DNA of 64,000 nucleotides, from assembly GCF_037860775.1 (NCBI RefSeq), contig NZ_JBBEWC010000012.1, positions 155,732 to 219,731 on the forward strand. The letters are read 5' to 3'. The translations under genes were made by a program, and so were the position numbers. Each line of letters starts with the position of its first letter. The first letter of the stretch is position 1. Source of the DNA: Emticicia soli (GTDB lineage Bacteria; Bacteroidota; Bacteroidia; Cytophagales; Spirosomataceae). Of the stretch, positions 44,537 through 53,649 are shown one piece after another. The notes beneath the pieces are model-generated. The model ran no database searches and was not told the DNA's origin. It saw only the letters and a list, made by a program, of their open reading frames with translations.

Positions 44537-44836
44537 ATGAGAACAAGGTTCGGAATTTTATTGATGATTTTTGCGATGGCTATGGCTTCGTGTAGCAACA
44601 AACCTGCATCAGATTCATTCGATGGCGTGATTGAGAGCATCGAAAACGGTAAAGATGGCTATGTGGCTATTCTGAAAGATACGAAAGGCGGGAATTTTGA
44701 GGCCATTTTTTCGATTCCGAATATGGGTACCAACTACAAACGCTGGGAAGTAGGCGATGCCCTGAAGATTAAAGGCGATACTTTTGCTATCAATAATACC
44801 TTTCGGGTAGTTGCCAAAGAGGCGGTGAAGGAATAA
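44537..44836 (+). CDS. Small lipoprotein, possible OB-fold
   Basis: 99 residues. Signal peptide with lipobox (MAMASC, Cys at 18) followed by ~75 residues of beta character (FDGVIESIENGKDGYVAILK, RWEVGDALKIKGDTF) suggesting a small OB-like barrel. No family recognised. Monocistronic; family R copy 7 follows at once. Confidence 0.7.
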   Translation: MRTRFGILLMIFAMAMASCSNKPASDSFDGVIESIENGKDGYVAILKDTKGGNFEAIFSIPNMGTNYKRWEVGDALKIKGDTFAINNTFRVVAKEAVKE

Positions 44837-44840
44837 TATA

Positions 44841-44959
44841 TCTTGAACTTTGATTTACCTGATTAATCTGATTTAATTGATTCAATTATGATTCTCAGAA
44901 TCCTCGTTTTAATAGCAAATCAGAAAAATCATAAAATCAGGTAAATCAAAGTTCAAGAC
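44841..44959. repeat. Inverted repeat family R, copy 7
   Basis: TCTTGAACTTTGATTTACCT pairs with AGGTAAATCAAAGTTCAAGA, between convergent genes. Confidence 0.92.
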
Positions 44960-44960
44960 A

Positions 44961-45383
44961 CTAAATAGTAGTCTCCGCATACGCCTTAAAATTATTCAGA
45001 ATTGCCTGCCAGCCTTGTTGTTGCATTTCGGCTGAATTCTGACTTTCGGCGTCGAAAACGATTTCTACATTTGTACTAAGGCCGTCGGCTGTGAAAGTGA
45101 TAATTGCCTGTCGGCCATCTTCCATTGTGTATTCAATTAATCTGTGTTCTTCTACTGTATCGTATTTCCCTTTGAAATCAAAGCTGAAACTGCCGTCTTT
45201 TGCAGCCATTGTGTAAACAAATTCTCCGCCCACGCTTAAATCGTTGGTAGCATTGGGCGTATGCCAGTCGTCAGAAGCATTGTTCCATTGCTTCACGGCT
45301 TCGGGTGTGGTATAGTCTGTCCAGACTTTTTCGATAGGGGCATCAATAGTAGCCGCTACCGTGATTTTTGTTGTTTGAGCCAT
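44961..45383 (-). CDS. SRPBCC (AHSA1/START-like) domain protein
   Basis: 140 residues from ATG 45381-45383 (MAQTTKITVAATIDAPIEKV). The in-frame ATG 72 bp upstream lies in a repeat and is not used here. Typical AHSA1 pattern: VWTDYTTPEAVKQWNNAS, GGEFVYTMAAKDGSFSFDF, a W near the C-terminal helix (QQGWQAILNNFKAY). Hydrophobic-ligand-binding fold; ligand unknown. Confidence 0.9.
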   Translation of the reverse strand: MAQTTKITVAATIDAPIEKVWTDYTTPEAVKQWNNASDDWHTPNATNDLSVGGEFVYTMAAKDGSFSFDFKGKYDTVEEHRLIEYTMEDGRQAIITFTADGLSTNVEIVFDAESQNSAEMQQQGWQAILNNFKAYAETTI

Positions 45384-45409
45384 GTGTGTATTGAGTGATT
45401 TAGTGAATT

Positions 45410-45488
45410 TTAAATGGTGAATTAGCGAATGGCGAATTAGTGAATGAAAATACAAAAATTCACTAATTCGCCATCCACAATTCGTAAT
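45410..45488. repeat. GAATTAGCGAAT-type inverted repeat
   Basis: GGCGAATTAGTGAATG and ATTCACTAATTCGCCAT pair. Related sequences at 59085-59157 and 22574-22590. Confidence 0.75.
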
Positions 45489-45493
45489 TATTT

Positions 45494-45823
45494 CTACACG
45501 CTCGCTGCCACTGCTGCCATTTTGTGTTTTATGTATTTGCGGCGTTTGGGTCTTTCTATGAGTACAAGCGGCTTTTTGTATTTTTTGCCTTTGCCTGTAA
45601 GCAGGTAGTCGCCGGAAACTTTATATTTTTCAACCAGAATAGAGAGCCATTCGAGTTGCATAATATCACGGCTGTAATCTTTGCGTAGTTGGTAAATATT
45701 ACGGCTATTGATGTCGTTTTCAACGTAAAAATCGTTCATGAAATGGATATGACCCATCTGAACAAGCTCATCGAGAATCTCAAAGAAGCGTTGTGTTACT
45801 TCCTGACTTTTTACTGATTGCAT
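45494..45823 (-). CDS. Small HTH-type (XRE-like) regulator
   Basis: 109 residues. The central part (INSRNIYQLRKDYSRDI, then LSILVEKYKVSGDYLLTGKG) follows the layout of Bacteroidota XRE-type HTH proteins, which have a ...VSxxYLLTGxG end of the DNA-binding domain. The C-terminus is very basic (KRRKYIKHK). A regulatory role is inferred; target unknown. Confidence 0.55.
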   Translation of the reverse strand: MQSVKSQEVTQRFFEILDELVQMGHIHFMNDFYVENDINSRNIYQLRKDYSRDIMQLEWLSILVEKYKVSGDYLLTGKGKKYKKPLVLIERPKRRKYIKHKMAAVAASV

Positions 45824-46041
45824 GTTTTTCTTTTTTTATAGGGGAAACTCTTAACAGCAAAGTTAATGAATCGGGGCAATGACGGAAATAAAATCTTTGA
45901 AATTAGTGATTGTGCAATGGTGGATTAGCAAGCACCTTTGCCGCACAAAGTTAAATTCAGATGTGAAACGTTGACTAGGCGTCTACGTATTTCACAAGTT
46001 TTTCTTCCCGTGCCTAAACATAAAGGCTTGTTCAAGTCCTA

Positions 46042-46084
46042 TTTGTGTTTATCAATAAATAACAATATCTTTGTGACTAAGATA
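46042..46084 (+). promoter_or_regulatory. Promoter and MarR-type operator of the marR-rph operon
   Basis: TTTG (46042-46045), 20-bp spacer, TATCTTTG (46066-46073). The inverted repeat TATCTT-N7-AAGATA (46066-46084) overlaps the -7 and the start region, well placed for repression by the MarR protein 18 bp downstream. Confidence 0.6.
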
Positions 46085-46101
46085 TTTAGTTAATAAGATA
46101 A

Positions 46102-46560
46102 ATGAACACAGAACAAGTAACTCACCTCAGGCGATTGAGCCAGCAATATGCTTATAGCGCACTGCAAATGCACGAAACCATTGGCCGAAAGGCGGGGCTT
46201 TCGGGTACCGACCATAAGTATCTGGGTTTTCTGATACAGAAAGGTGCAATGACAGCGGGCGAACTGGCCAACTTAACGGGGCTTACCACAGGCGCTGTTA
46301 CGGGTCTAATAGACAGGTTTGAAAAGAAGCAACTCGTAAAACGCCAATTTGCCGAGGGCGACAGGCGCAAGGTTATCATTGTGCCCGACATCGACAAGAT
46401 AATGGCATTGCTGGCACCACTTTACGCCGATTTCAGAAGTGCGTCGGAGCAACTATTGGCTTCATTTTCGGCACAGGAAATGCAGGTGATTGAAAACTAT
46501 TTTGTACGAGCCATTGAGCTGATGAATCAGGAAACCGAAAAACTTAATACGCAAGCATGA
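46102..46560 (+). CDS. MarR-family transcriptional regulator
   Basis: 152 residues. The winged helix (about 38-95) shows MTAGELANLTGLTTGAVTGL IDRFEKKQLVKR and the wing FAEGDRRKVII, the MarR hallmark D-R-R. It overlaps the rph-like gene by 4 bp (ATGA), so the two are translationally coupled and the regulator very probably controls the pair, as local repressor sensing a small molecule. Confidence 0.92.
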   Translation: MNTEQVTHLRRLSQQYAYSALQMHETIGRKAGLSGTDHKYLGFLIQKGAMTAGELANLTGLTTGAVTGLIDRFEKKQLVKRQFAEGDRRKVIIVPDIDKIMALLAPLYADFRSASEQLLASFSAQEMQVIENYFVRAIELMNQETEKLNTQA

Positions 46561-49187
46561 AAACGAATCATAAAAACGCCTATGTATTTGGTTTTCAGGA
46601 ACTCGATAAAACCAAAATAGCACTTGCCGGAGGTAAAGGGGCAAACTTGGGTGAGATTAGCCGGATTAACGGAATACTTGTGCCCGATGGCTTTTGTGTT
46701 TCAACAGAGGCTTTCAGAAAAATAATAGAAGAAACAGGCCTGCTTAAGGAATTATTGGAGCAATTGGCACTTTTAAAAATAGAAGAACGCACCAAAATAG
46801 CTGAATTAAGTGCCGAAATCCGCCAGATTATTGAACAAACGCCTATTCCTGACGAAATTTCGGCCGAAATTAAAGCTTACCTCACAAAATCGGGCGATGG
46901 GCTTGCCTATGCTGTACGCTCAAGCGCAACGGCCGAAGACTTGCCGATGGCCTCTTTTGCAGGGCAGCAAGATACTTATCTGAATATTATCGGCCATCGG
47001 GCAATGCTGCAACATATCAGCAAATGTTGGGCTTCGTTGTTTACCGAGCGGGCCGTTATTTACCGAATTCAGCATGGTTTCGACCACCGAAAAGTGCATC
47101 TTGCGGTAATTGCGCAGCACATGGTTTTTCCTGAGGCGGCAGGGATTTTGTTTACCGCCGACCCCGTGAGTGGCAACAGAAAGGTGCTGTCGATTGATGC
47201 CAGTTTTGGGCTTGGTGAGGCTATGGTTTCGGGCATTGTGAATGCTGATGTATATAAGGTGAAAAATGGTGAGTTGATTGAAAAGCAGATTCTGACCAAG
47301 AAAGTGGCTATTTATGCCTTGCCGGAAGGCGGTACTCAAGAGCAAAGACTTGGGCCATTGCAGCAAATTGCACAGGTTTTGAGTGATGAACAGATTTTAG
47401 CACTTGCAAGCATCGGCCGAAAGATTGAGGCGCATTTCGGGAGTCCGCAAGATATAGAATGGTGTCTGGTTGATGACAAATTTTACATAGTTCAGAGTCG
47501 GCCCATTACTACTTTGTTCCCGATTCCTGACGCAAACGACACCGAAAACCACGTGTATATATCGGTTGGGCATCAGCAAATGATGACCGACCCGATAAAG
47601 CCGCTCGGTTTGTCGTTTTACCTCATGGTAACCTCGGCGCCCATGCGCAAAGCAGGCGGCCGCCTGTTTGTTGATATGAGTAAATTAATGATTGCGCCGC
47701 AGACCCGAAAAAATGTTTTAGAGGCAATGGAGCAGTCGGACCCGCTCATAAAAGATGCCCTGATGAATGTGCTCGACCGGGGCGATTTTTTGCAAATAAT
47801 GCCCGATGACGCCCCTCCACAAAGCGAAGACGAAGCCCCTAAAGTGGCCTTAACCACAGGTGCCAGAAAAAAAGTGGATAATGACCCTTGTATTATTACT
47901 GACCTCATTAAACGAAATGAGGAATCATTAGAAAACCTGAAGCACGAAATAAGGACGAAGGCAGGGGCTGAACTATTTGATTTCATTCGGGACGACATCG
48001 GAAACATAAAGCAGTTTTTAGCCGACATACGAAGCATAAATGTGATTCTGGGCGCAATGGATGCGATTGTCTGGATAAATGAGCAGGTTTGTGAGTGGCT
48101 GGGCGAAAAAAAAGTGGCCGATATAATTGCGCAATCGGTGCCGCATAACATTACCTCAGAAATGGGTCTTGCATTACTTGATGTGGCCGACGTGATTCGG
48201 CCGTACCCTGCGCTGATAGATTATTTGCAGCAGGCAAAAGACGATGATTTTATGGCTAAACTGCCTGCATTTGAAGGCGGAGAAGCGGCTCGTGAGGCCA
48301 TTGAGGCCTTTCTGGATACATACGGCATGCGCTGTGCCGGAGAAATTGATATTACCCGAACCCGCTGGAGCGAAAAGCCCGCTACGCTGGTTACGATGAT
48401 ACTGAACAATATCAGGAGTTTTGAGTCGGGGGCTAGCGAGCGGAAATTTGAGCAGGGTAAAAAAGAAGCCCTTGAAAAGGAGCAGGATATACTACAACGC
48501 CTGAAACAATTGCCCGACGGCGAACAAAAAGCCGAAGAAGTAAAGCAGATGATAAGCCTGATTCGGAACTTTATGGGCTACCGTGAGTATCCGAAATACT
48601 ACATTGTGAGTCGTTATTTTGTGTACAAGCAAGCCATGATGCAGGAGGCTGAAAAATTGGTGGAGGCTGGGGTGCTAACCGAAAAAGAAGACTGCTACTA
48701 CCTGAGTTTTGATGAATTTCAGGAGGTGGTGCGCACCAATAAGCTCGATTACGGCCTTATAACGCAAAGAAAAGAAGATTACTGCCTGTATGAAAAGCTG
48801 ACGCCACCACGAGTAATTACCTCAGACGGTGAAATTGTTACGGGTAAGTATAAACGGGAGCATCTGCCGGCCGATGCGCTTGTGGGTTTACCTGTGTCGG
48901 CTGGGGTAATAGAGGGCAGGGCGAGGGTTATTTTAAACATGGCAGAAGCCGATATTGAAGACGGCGACATATTGGTAACGGCCTTTACCGACCCAAGCTG
49001 GACACCCTTATTTGTAGCCATAAAAGGCTTGGTAACCGAAGTAGGCGGCCTGATGACACACGGCGCAGTAATTGCCCGTGAGTATGGCCTACCCGCAGTA
49101 GTAGGCGTAGAAAACGCCACCAAACTGATACGAGACAAACAACGCATAAGAGTACATGGTACTGAGGGGTTTGTTGAGGTTTTGTAG
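46557..49187 (+). CDS. rph: Rifamycin phosphotransferase-type PEP-synthase-like enzyme
   Basis: 876 residues with the domain order of Rph: N-terminal ATP-grasp domain (LAGGKGANLGEISRI; AYAVRSSATAEDLPMASFAG; RKVLSIDASFGLGEAMVSG), a large central helical domain (about 330-770) and a C-terminal swivelling phospho-His domain with His835 in GGLMTHGAVIAREYGLPAVV. PEP synthase proper has the His domain in the middle, so Rph is the better call. Rph transfers the beta-phosphate of ATP to rifamycins, inactivating them. Substrate might be another polyketide or unrelated. Coupled to the MarR gene. Confidence 0.82.
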   Translation: MKTNHKNAYVFGFQELDKTKIALAGGKGANLGEISRINGILVPDGFCVSTEAFRKIIEETGLLKELLEQLALLKIEERTKIAELSAEIRQIIEQTPIPDEISAEIKAYLTKSGDGLAYAVRSSATAEDLPMASFAGQQDTYLNIIGHRAMLQHISKCWASLFTERAVIYRIQHGFDHRKVHLAVIAQHMVFPEAAGILFTADPVSGNRKVLSIDASFGLGEAMVSGIVNADVYKVKNGELIEKQILTKKVAIYALPEGGTQEQRLGPLQQIAQVLSDEQILALASIGRKIEAHFGSPQDIEWCLVDDKFYIVQSRPITTLFPIPDANDTENHVYISVGHQQMMTDPIKPLGLSFYLMVTSAPMRKAGGRLFVDMSKLMIAPQTRKNVLEAMEQSDPLIKDALMNVLDRGDFLQIMPDDAPPQSEDEAPKVALTTGARKKVDNDPCIITDLIKRNEESLENLKHEIRTKAGAELFDFIRDDIGNIKQFLADIRSINVILGAMDAIVWINEQVCEWLGEKKVADIIAQSVPHNITSEMGLALLDVADVIRPYPALIDYLQQAKDDDFMAKLPAFEGGEAAREAIEAFLDTYGMRCAGEIDITRTRWSEKPATLVTMILNNIRSFESGASERKFEQGKKEALEKEQDILQRLKQLPDGEQKAEEVKQMISLIRNFMGYREYPKYYIVSRYFVYKQAMMQEAEKLVEAGVLTEKEDCYYLSFDEFQEVVRTNKLDYGLITQRKEDYCLYEKLTPPRVITSDGEIVTGKYKREHLPADALVGLPVSAGVIEGRARVILNMAEADIEDGDILVTAFTDPSWTPLFVAIKGLVTEVGGLMTHGAVIAREYGLPAVVGVENATKLIRDKQRIRVHGTEGFVEVL

Positions 49188-49330
49188 TTTAATTGAATGG
49201 GGGTAGCTGGACTTTATAGATTTTATGGTTAGTTGGTTTATTTTTCCGGTTAAGTGGGGGACATTGATAATAAAACATTACTTATAGTTACATATTGCTT
49301 AAAAGATTTCAATACTACAGCATAGGCACA

Positions 49331-50878
49331 CTATGGATAGCGAACGATTATGTCAACACTTTCTAGCCTATTAGAATTTAAAATATTTATAGTTTTTTTC
49401 TCTTCATTTTTACAAAATTTCAATACAAACATTTGAAGATGAGAAGCATCTTCAGCTACTTTTTTATCATTTGGCAAATAATTGATTAATGCATCTGAAA
49501 TAATCATTATAAACTTACTCTTTGCTCGCGTTAAACTAACATTAAATCTTCTTGGATCAAGTATAAACTCATCTTCACTAGTAACAAAGTCTTTATCAGA
49601 GACTGTATAACTTGACATTATTAAATCTCTTTCTTGACCTTGAAATCTATCAACTGTATCAACAAAGCTATCATTTTCAGTAGTAATGTTTTGATCACTT
49701 AGCAAATTATGAATCAAAGATCGCTGTGCTCTATGTGGAGTTACAATACCAATTTTTTTGGTTGCAAAATCTGCTGACGATATTTCTTCTGATAGAGAAA
49801 GTTTGTATAGGTAGCAAAGTGATGCAATAATTTGTGCTTCAAAAATATTTGAAACAGTATATATAGAACTGGGATAAGTAATGACAATAATTGGTAAATT
49901 AGGATCTAAAATTTTAAGAAAAATATCGTCCCATAACAAAGCATGTGGCCATTCATCTGGTTTTACACTAGGAAGATTAATATTCAATACTTTATTTGGA
50001 TTTTTCGATTCAAGTTTTCCTAAGTAAAATCTTTTATTCGGCCAATCGTTAATATAAATATTACTACGATAATTATCTATTATTGTTTGAGGTTCTATCT
50101 TATGCGTTTGTTTCATAAAAGTATAAATACAATCAAAAAGGCCCGATTGTTTATCTTGCATTTGAAATCCATGAATTGGTCCAAGTTGCTTATCATCTCC
50201 AGCTAAAACTAAATTAAAATCTTCTTTCAAATAAGTAAAATATGCTAAAGCGTGTTCGACTTTTATCTGTGACGATTCATCCAATAAAATTACATCAAAC
50301 CATTTCTTATGATTTGCTGGACTATTTTTATTATCTTTTGAGAAATTATAAAGTTGTTTCCAAGTACTACCATTTATTGTAATTAACTTATTCTCTTCTA
50401 TTTTGCTTTTTAGAATACTTGCTTCTTGAGAATATACTATAACATCTGTAATTTTATCATGTACAAAATCCTCTCCTGATTTTGATCTTATACGACTCAT
50501 TATTATATCTTTACTATAACCTATAATATTTTGATTTCTATTACAGATCAAATCATAAATTTCGAGTAATAAATTATCGATTGCATTCCAATTGCTGGAT
50601 CCTAATCCTATATTAATTCCAATTTTATTCTCATTAGCATACTCAATCCAACCAAGGACAATAGAAGCTAGAGTCATTGTCTTTCCAGTACCTGGAGGCC
50701 CCCACAATAATGTAATCCTATTTTTAAAAGAGTAATTAAAGACATGCTTTTGTGAATTATTCAAAGGATTCTTTAAAGAAGTTGATATTTTAGATAATAA
50801 ACTATCTGTATCAATATCTCTTGCAATATTCTTTAATTTACAATGATCACTTAAAATACTATATGCGGGTTCTACCAT
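49331..50878 (-). CDS. UPF1/Dna2-like superfamily 1 helicase (candidate defence operon, gene 3)
   Basis: 515 residues. All SF1 motifs are visible: Walker A GPPGTGKT (60-67), motif II LLDESSQ (198-204), motif III LAGDDKQLGP (225-234), an Arg-finger region NYRSN, motif V VDRFQGQERD (409-418) and motif VI RRFNVSLTRAKSK. The protein is short, lacking any accessory domain, and resembles the C-terminal helicase half of TM0106/Dna2-type nuclease-helicase fusions. It follows the nuclease gene by 12 bp, so the two probably form one machine on DNA. AT-rich codon use unlike neighbours suggests horizontal acquisition. No terminator is obvious downstream. Confidence 0.9.
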   Translation of the reverse strand: MVEPAYSILSDHCKLKNIARDIDTDSLLSKISTSLKNPLNNSQKHVFNYSFKNRITLLWGPPGTGKTMTLASIVLGWIEYANENKIGINIGLGSSNWNAIDNLLLEIYDLICNRNQNIIGYSKDIIMSRIRSKSGEDFVHDKITDVIVYSQEASILKSKIEENKLITINGSTWKQLYNFSKDNKNSPANHKKWFDVILLDESSQIKVEHALAYFTYLKEDFNLVLAGDDKQLGPIHGFQMQDKQSGLFDCIYTFMKQTHKIEPQTIIDNYRSNIYINDWPNKRFYLGKLESKNPNKVLNINLPSVKPDEWPHALLWDDIFLKILDPNLPIIVITYPSSIYTVSNIFEAQIIASLCYLYKLSLSEEISSADFATKKIGIVTPHRAQRSLIHNLLSDQNITTENDSFVDTVDRFQGQERDLIMSSYTVSDKDFVTSEDEFILDPRRFNVSLTRAKSKFIMIISDALINYLPNDKKVAEDASHLQMFVLKFCKNEEKKTINILNSNRLESVDIIVRYP

Positions 50879-50890
50879 TTTTCTATTTTA

Positions 50891-53563
50891 TTAGCGTTTA
50901 TTTCTTGGTGCTTTATTACTTATATCTCTTAGAATTTTTTCTATATCCTTACTTTCAAAATCTTTGAATGAACTATCAAGTACCATAGGTTTATCTAGAT
51001 CTATTATTCTTTCTTTTATTGCAAAATTGAACATATCTAAATTGTAGTTTGGAATCTCTAAAAGGACATATGGAGGATTCGAAATAGTATTTAATTTAAG
51101 AATTGTAACGCTTAAAATTTCTGCAATTGTCTTTTTTACTTTTCTGTCTGCTTGATTAATATTTCTTTCATTCAAAAGGCTTAATGCTTCTTCAAACTTT
51201 AAACCTATTGCAGTATACCAAAATGTATATATATTTGCAGGAAAATCCTCGTTTGTTAAGCAACATAAAAATTCCCCCTCTTTTAATTTTGCATCTCTAG
51301 AGTTTATTGAAAATTCAAATGCATAGATAGTAGAGTTCCTTAATGATACATTATTATCTCGAAATCCCTCAATTTCTTTACTATATTCCAAACTTTTGTT
51401 AATTAAACCACGTATTGCTACAAACCTTGCCTCTTTTTCATCAATTGGTAAAGAAACTTGATGCAAGTTTTCAATTTCCTGAGTTAATATATTAAGTTTA
51501 TTAAATACTAAAAGATTTTTCGATACTTGAGGTAAATGACTTTTTACTAAAGCTCCTAAATAAAAAGGAGGTTTATGAAGGACAAGTTGGTTTTTACAGT
51601 TGTCTCTTAGACGCATCACAATGTTTTGAAGTGCTTCAAGATAAGTTTTTACTGATCTTCTTAAACCTTCGTAAATTTCATCTCTAGTATAGTGTAGACC
51701 TCCTAAATTTTGAGAATGCTTTAAAAAGACATTGTCTTTCCAAAGTTCATATGCTCTTTCAAAGGGTATTTGGTCATTTAGAGGCGTCCAAAAACCGTAG
51801 GCAAAATAAAATTGAAATAAACTACCATCAGGCTTCGATTTTGGAAAAAACTTATTTGCAGTTTCAAGTAAAGTATAATCATAAGAAATAGGTAATGCAA
51901 CTAGATACTTGACTACATCTTTAACAACAGTTCCTGGTTGCGATTTATACATATCGAGATCTAGTGGCAAAGTATTATCAGGAGGGAATAATCTTGTAAT
52001 AATTTCTACCTTTGCAACAACATCTGGATGATCCATGTGCCTTTCAACCATTCTCAAAAACTGCTTAACTTCAATTTTACTCCAAAAAAAGAAATGTACA
52101 TTAGATTTACCAAATGCATTATCTCGACCGGTATTAGCTCTATGTTGTGCTGCTATGATATTATTGTCATCATTAACTTCATTTAACCAACTTTCTAATA
52201 AATTTATTAACTCTATTAACCTATTTCTTTCTGTGGCTGGAGAAAATTGTTCTACTTTATCTATTATAAAAATTTTTTCCACTGAAATTGGAGGCTCACC
52301 TTGGCTTCTTCCTGGCTTGAAATAAACCTTTTTTGCTCCAATAGCAAAAGTTATCCCTGAACCCGGGTCAAAATGCAAAGTCAAAAATATACTCATATCA
52401 GACCACTTTGGCATTAAATGACTAACTCTCTCAGATAAAATATATGGCACTCCATCTTCTAAAGAGTTACATCGGGCTTCTATACCTGATTCATCTGCTC
52501 GAAGTTGGTAATTTACAGATTTAATTTTTTCCCAAGCGGGTGTGTTTTGAAGAATATTTTGGCGTAAATCACTTGTATTTAAAATCCCTTCTGATCTAAT
52601 TAAATTTGCTTGACTACTATTTAACCAAGGAATTTTACACAATTGGTCATCTCTTTTTGCTTCACCTTGACAATAAGTAAGATATTGACATAATTGGCAT
52701 TTCGCAGATATATGCCATGCAGCATCTTTGGGGGATTTTTCCAAAACTGGAATTAACCTCTCCTTAAAGAATCTCTTTATATGTATTTCATAAACTTCAT
52801 ATGGCACTGGTATTAAAGTTTCTTCTAATGCTTTCACCACTGGATTAAGTTCATTATTAGCCTGGAATTTTCTGACAATGTTTTTGAATTCATTAATGTC
52901 GTGACTACCTGGCCAAACTAACCCCTTCGCACTAACTCTATATCGGGCAATTAAATTATTATCTCTAAGAAATGCATCTAAAGCCAAAGCATAAAATGTA
53001 ACTTCAGTAAAATGCTTTAATGAAGCTTCTGAAGCCATCTTTACATCTATAATATGCAATTCATACTCTGGTTCTAAATCCCCTTCTTCAAGGATTAAAG
53101 GAGATTCTTTTTCATGAGGTTTAATCCAAATTATGTCGGGGATTGCACGAGATGGTTCAATATCAAATTTATCACAAGCTAATTTTAACTCTATAGAAAC
53201 AGACTCTAATATTTTAAATTCAGCCTCTATAATTGCTTTAGGAGGGTTTTCCAAATTTAAAATATCTTTTAGATCTTTTATTACTTTAAATTTCTTAACT
53301 CCTAATATTGGATCAATCTTTTCTTCTTCTATATATTTTACATTATCTTTACCAAACCCCAATATCAAATCATTATATTTATCTATTTCCCACTTATTAC
53401 CAGCCTCCTGCATAAGTTGTACTCCCGGTCTAACTTTTCCAAGAGCAAACTCTTCTATTCCTAAAGTTTTCTTTTCAGTATCTGAACTCAATTGAAATCT
53501 AAGAAATCGGTCACAATCAAATTTAAATGTCTGTGCAATTGTCTGTTTTCCAAGTTTAGGCAT
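50891..53563 (-). CDS. Fe-S PD-(D/E)XK nuclease, TM0106/Cas4/Dna2-like (candidate defence operon, gene 2)
   Basis: 890 residues. Nuclease core: Asp143 (IPDIIW), D-V-K at 173-175 (LHIIDVKMASEA) and a HFTEVTFYALAL helix with Tyr191. A Cys at 17 (FDCDRF) plus C289-x2-C292-x5-C298 (KCQLCQYLTYC) is the Cas4/AddB/Dna2 Fe-S arrangement. After this comes a helix-hairpin-like NLIRSEGILNTSDLRQ, then an RNase-H-like or scaffold region (about 390-620), then ~270 residues with no recognised fold. The order matches the N-terminal part of TM0106-family RecB-like nucleases, whose helicase would be the next gene here. 86 bp follow the methyltransferase. Confidence 0.8.
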   Translation of the reverse strand: MPKLGKQTIAQTFKFDCDRFLRFQLSSDTEKKTLGIEEFALGKVRPGVQLMQEAGNKWEIDKYNDLILGFGKDNVKYIEEEKIDPILGVKKFKVIKDLKDILNLENPPKAIIEAEFKILESVSIELKLACDKFDIEPSRAIPDIIWIKPHEKESPLILEEGDLEPEYELHIIDVKMASEASLKHFTEVTFYALALDAFLRDNNLIARYRVSAKGLVWPGSHDINEFKNIVRKFQANNELNPVVKALEETLIPVPYEVYEIHIKRFFKERLIPVLEKSPKDAAWHISAKCQLCQYLTYCQGEAKRDDQLCKIPWLNSSQANLIRSEGILNTSDLRQNILQNTPAWEKIKSVNYQLRADESGIEARCNSLEDGVPYILSERVSHLMPKWSDMSIFLTLHFDPGSGITFAIGAKKVYFKPGRSQGEPPISVEKIFIIDKVEQFSPATERNRLIELINLLESWLNEVNDDNNIIAAQHRANTGRDNAFGKSNVHFFFWSKIEVKQFLRMVERHMDHPDVVAKVEIITRLFPPDNTLPLDLDMYKSQPGTVVKDVVKYLVALPISYDYTLLETANKFFPKSKPDGSLFQFYFAYGFWTPLNDQIPFERAYELWKDNVFLKHSQNLGGLHYTRDEIYEGLRRSVKTYLEALQNIVMRLRDNCKNQLVLHKPPFYLGALVKSHLPQVSKNLLVFNKLNILTQEIENLHQVSLPIDEKEARFVAIRGLINKSLEYSKEIEGFRDNNVSLRNSTIYAFEFSINSRDAKLKEGEFLCCLTNEDFPANIYTFWYTAIGLKFEEALSLLNERNINQADRKVKKTIAEILSVTILKLNTISNPPYVLLEIPNYNLDMFNFAIKERIIDLDKPMVLDSSFKDFESKDIEKILRDISNKAPRNKR

Positions 53564-53649
53564 AAGTTGTTAATTATTAAAAGAATTAGGTTATTAATCA
53601 CTAGTCAAACAATTATCTAATACATTTCACATGGCGATATTTTTGAAGA

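Noticed and set aside
46557..49187. Phosphoenolpyruvate synthase or pyruvate phosphate dikinase
   Set aside because: The phospho-His domain is C-terminal and no PEP-binding TIM barrel follows it, which is the Rph order.
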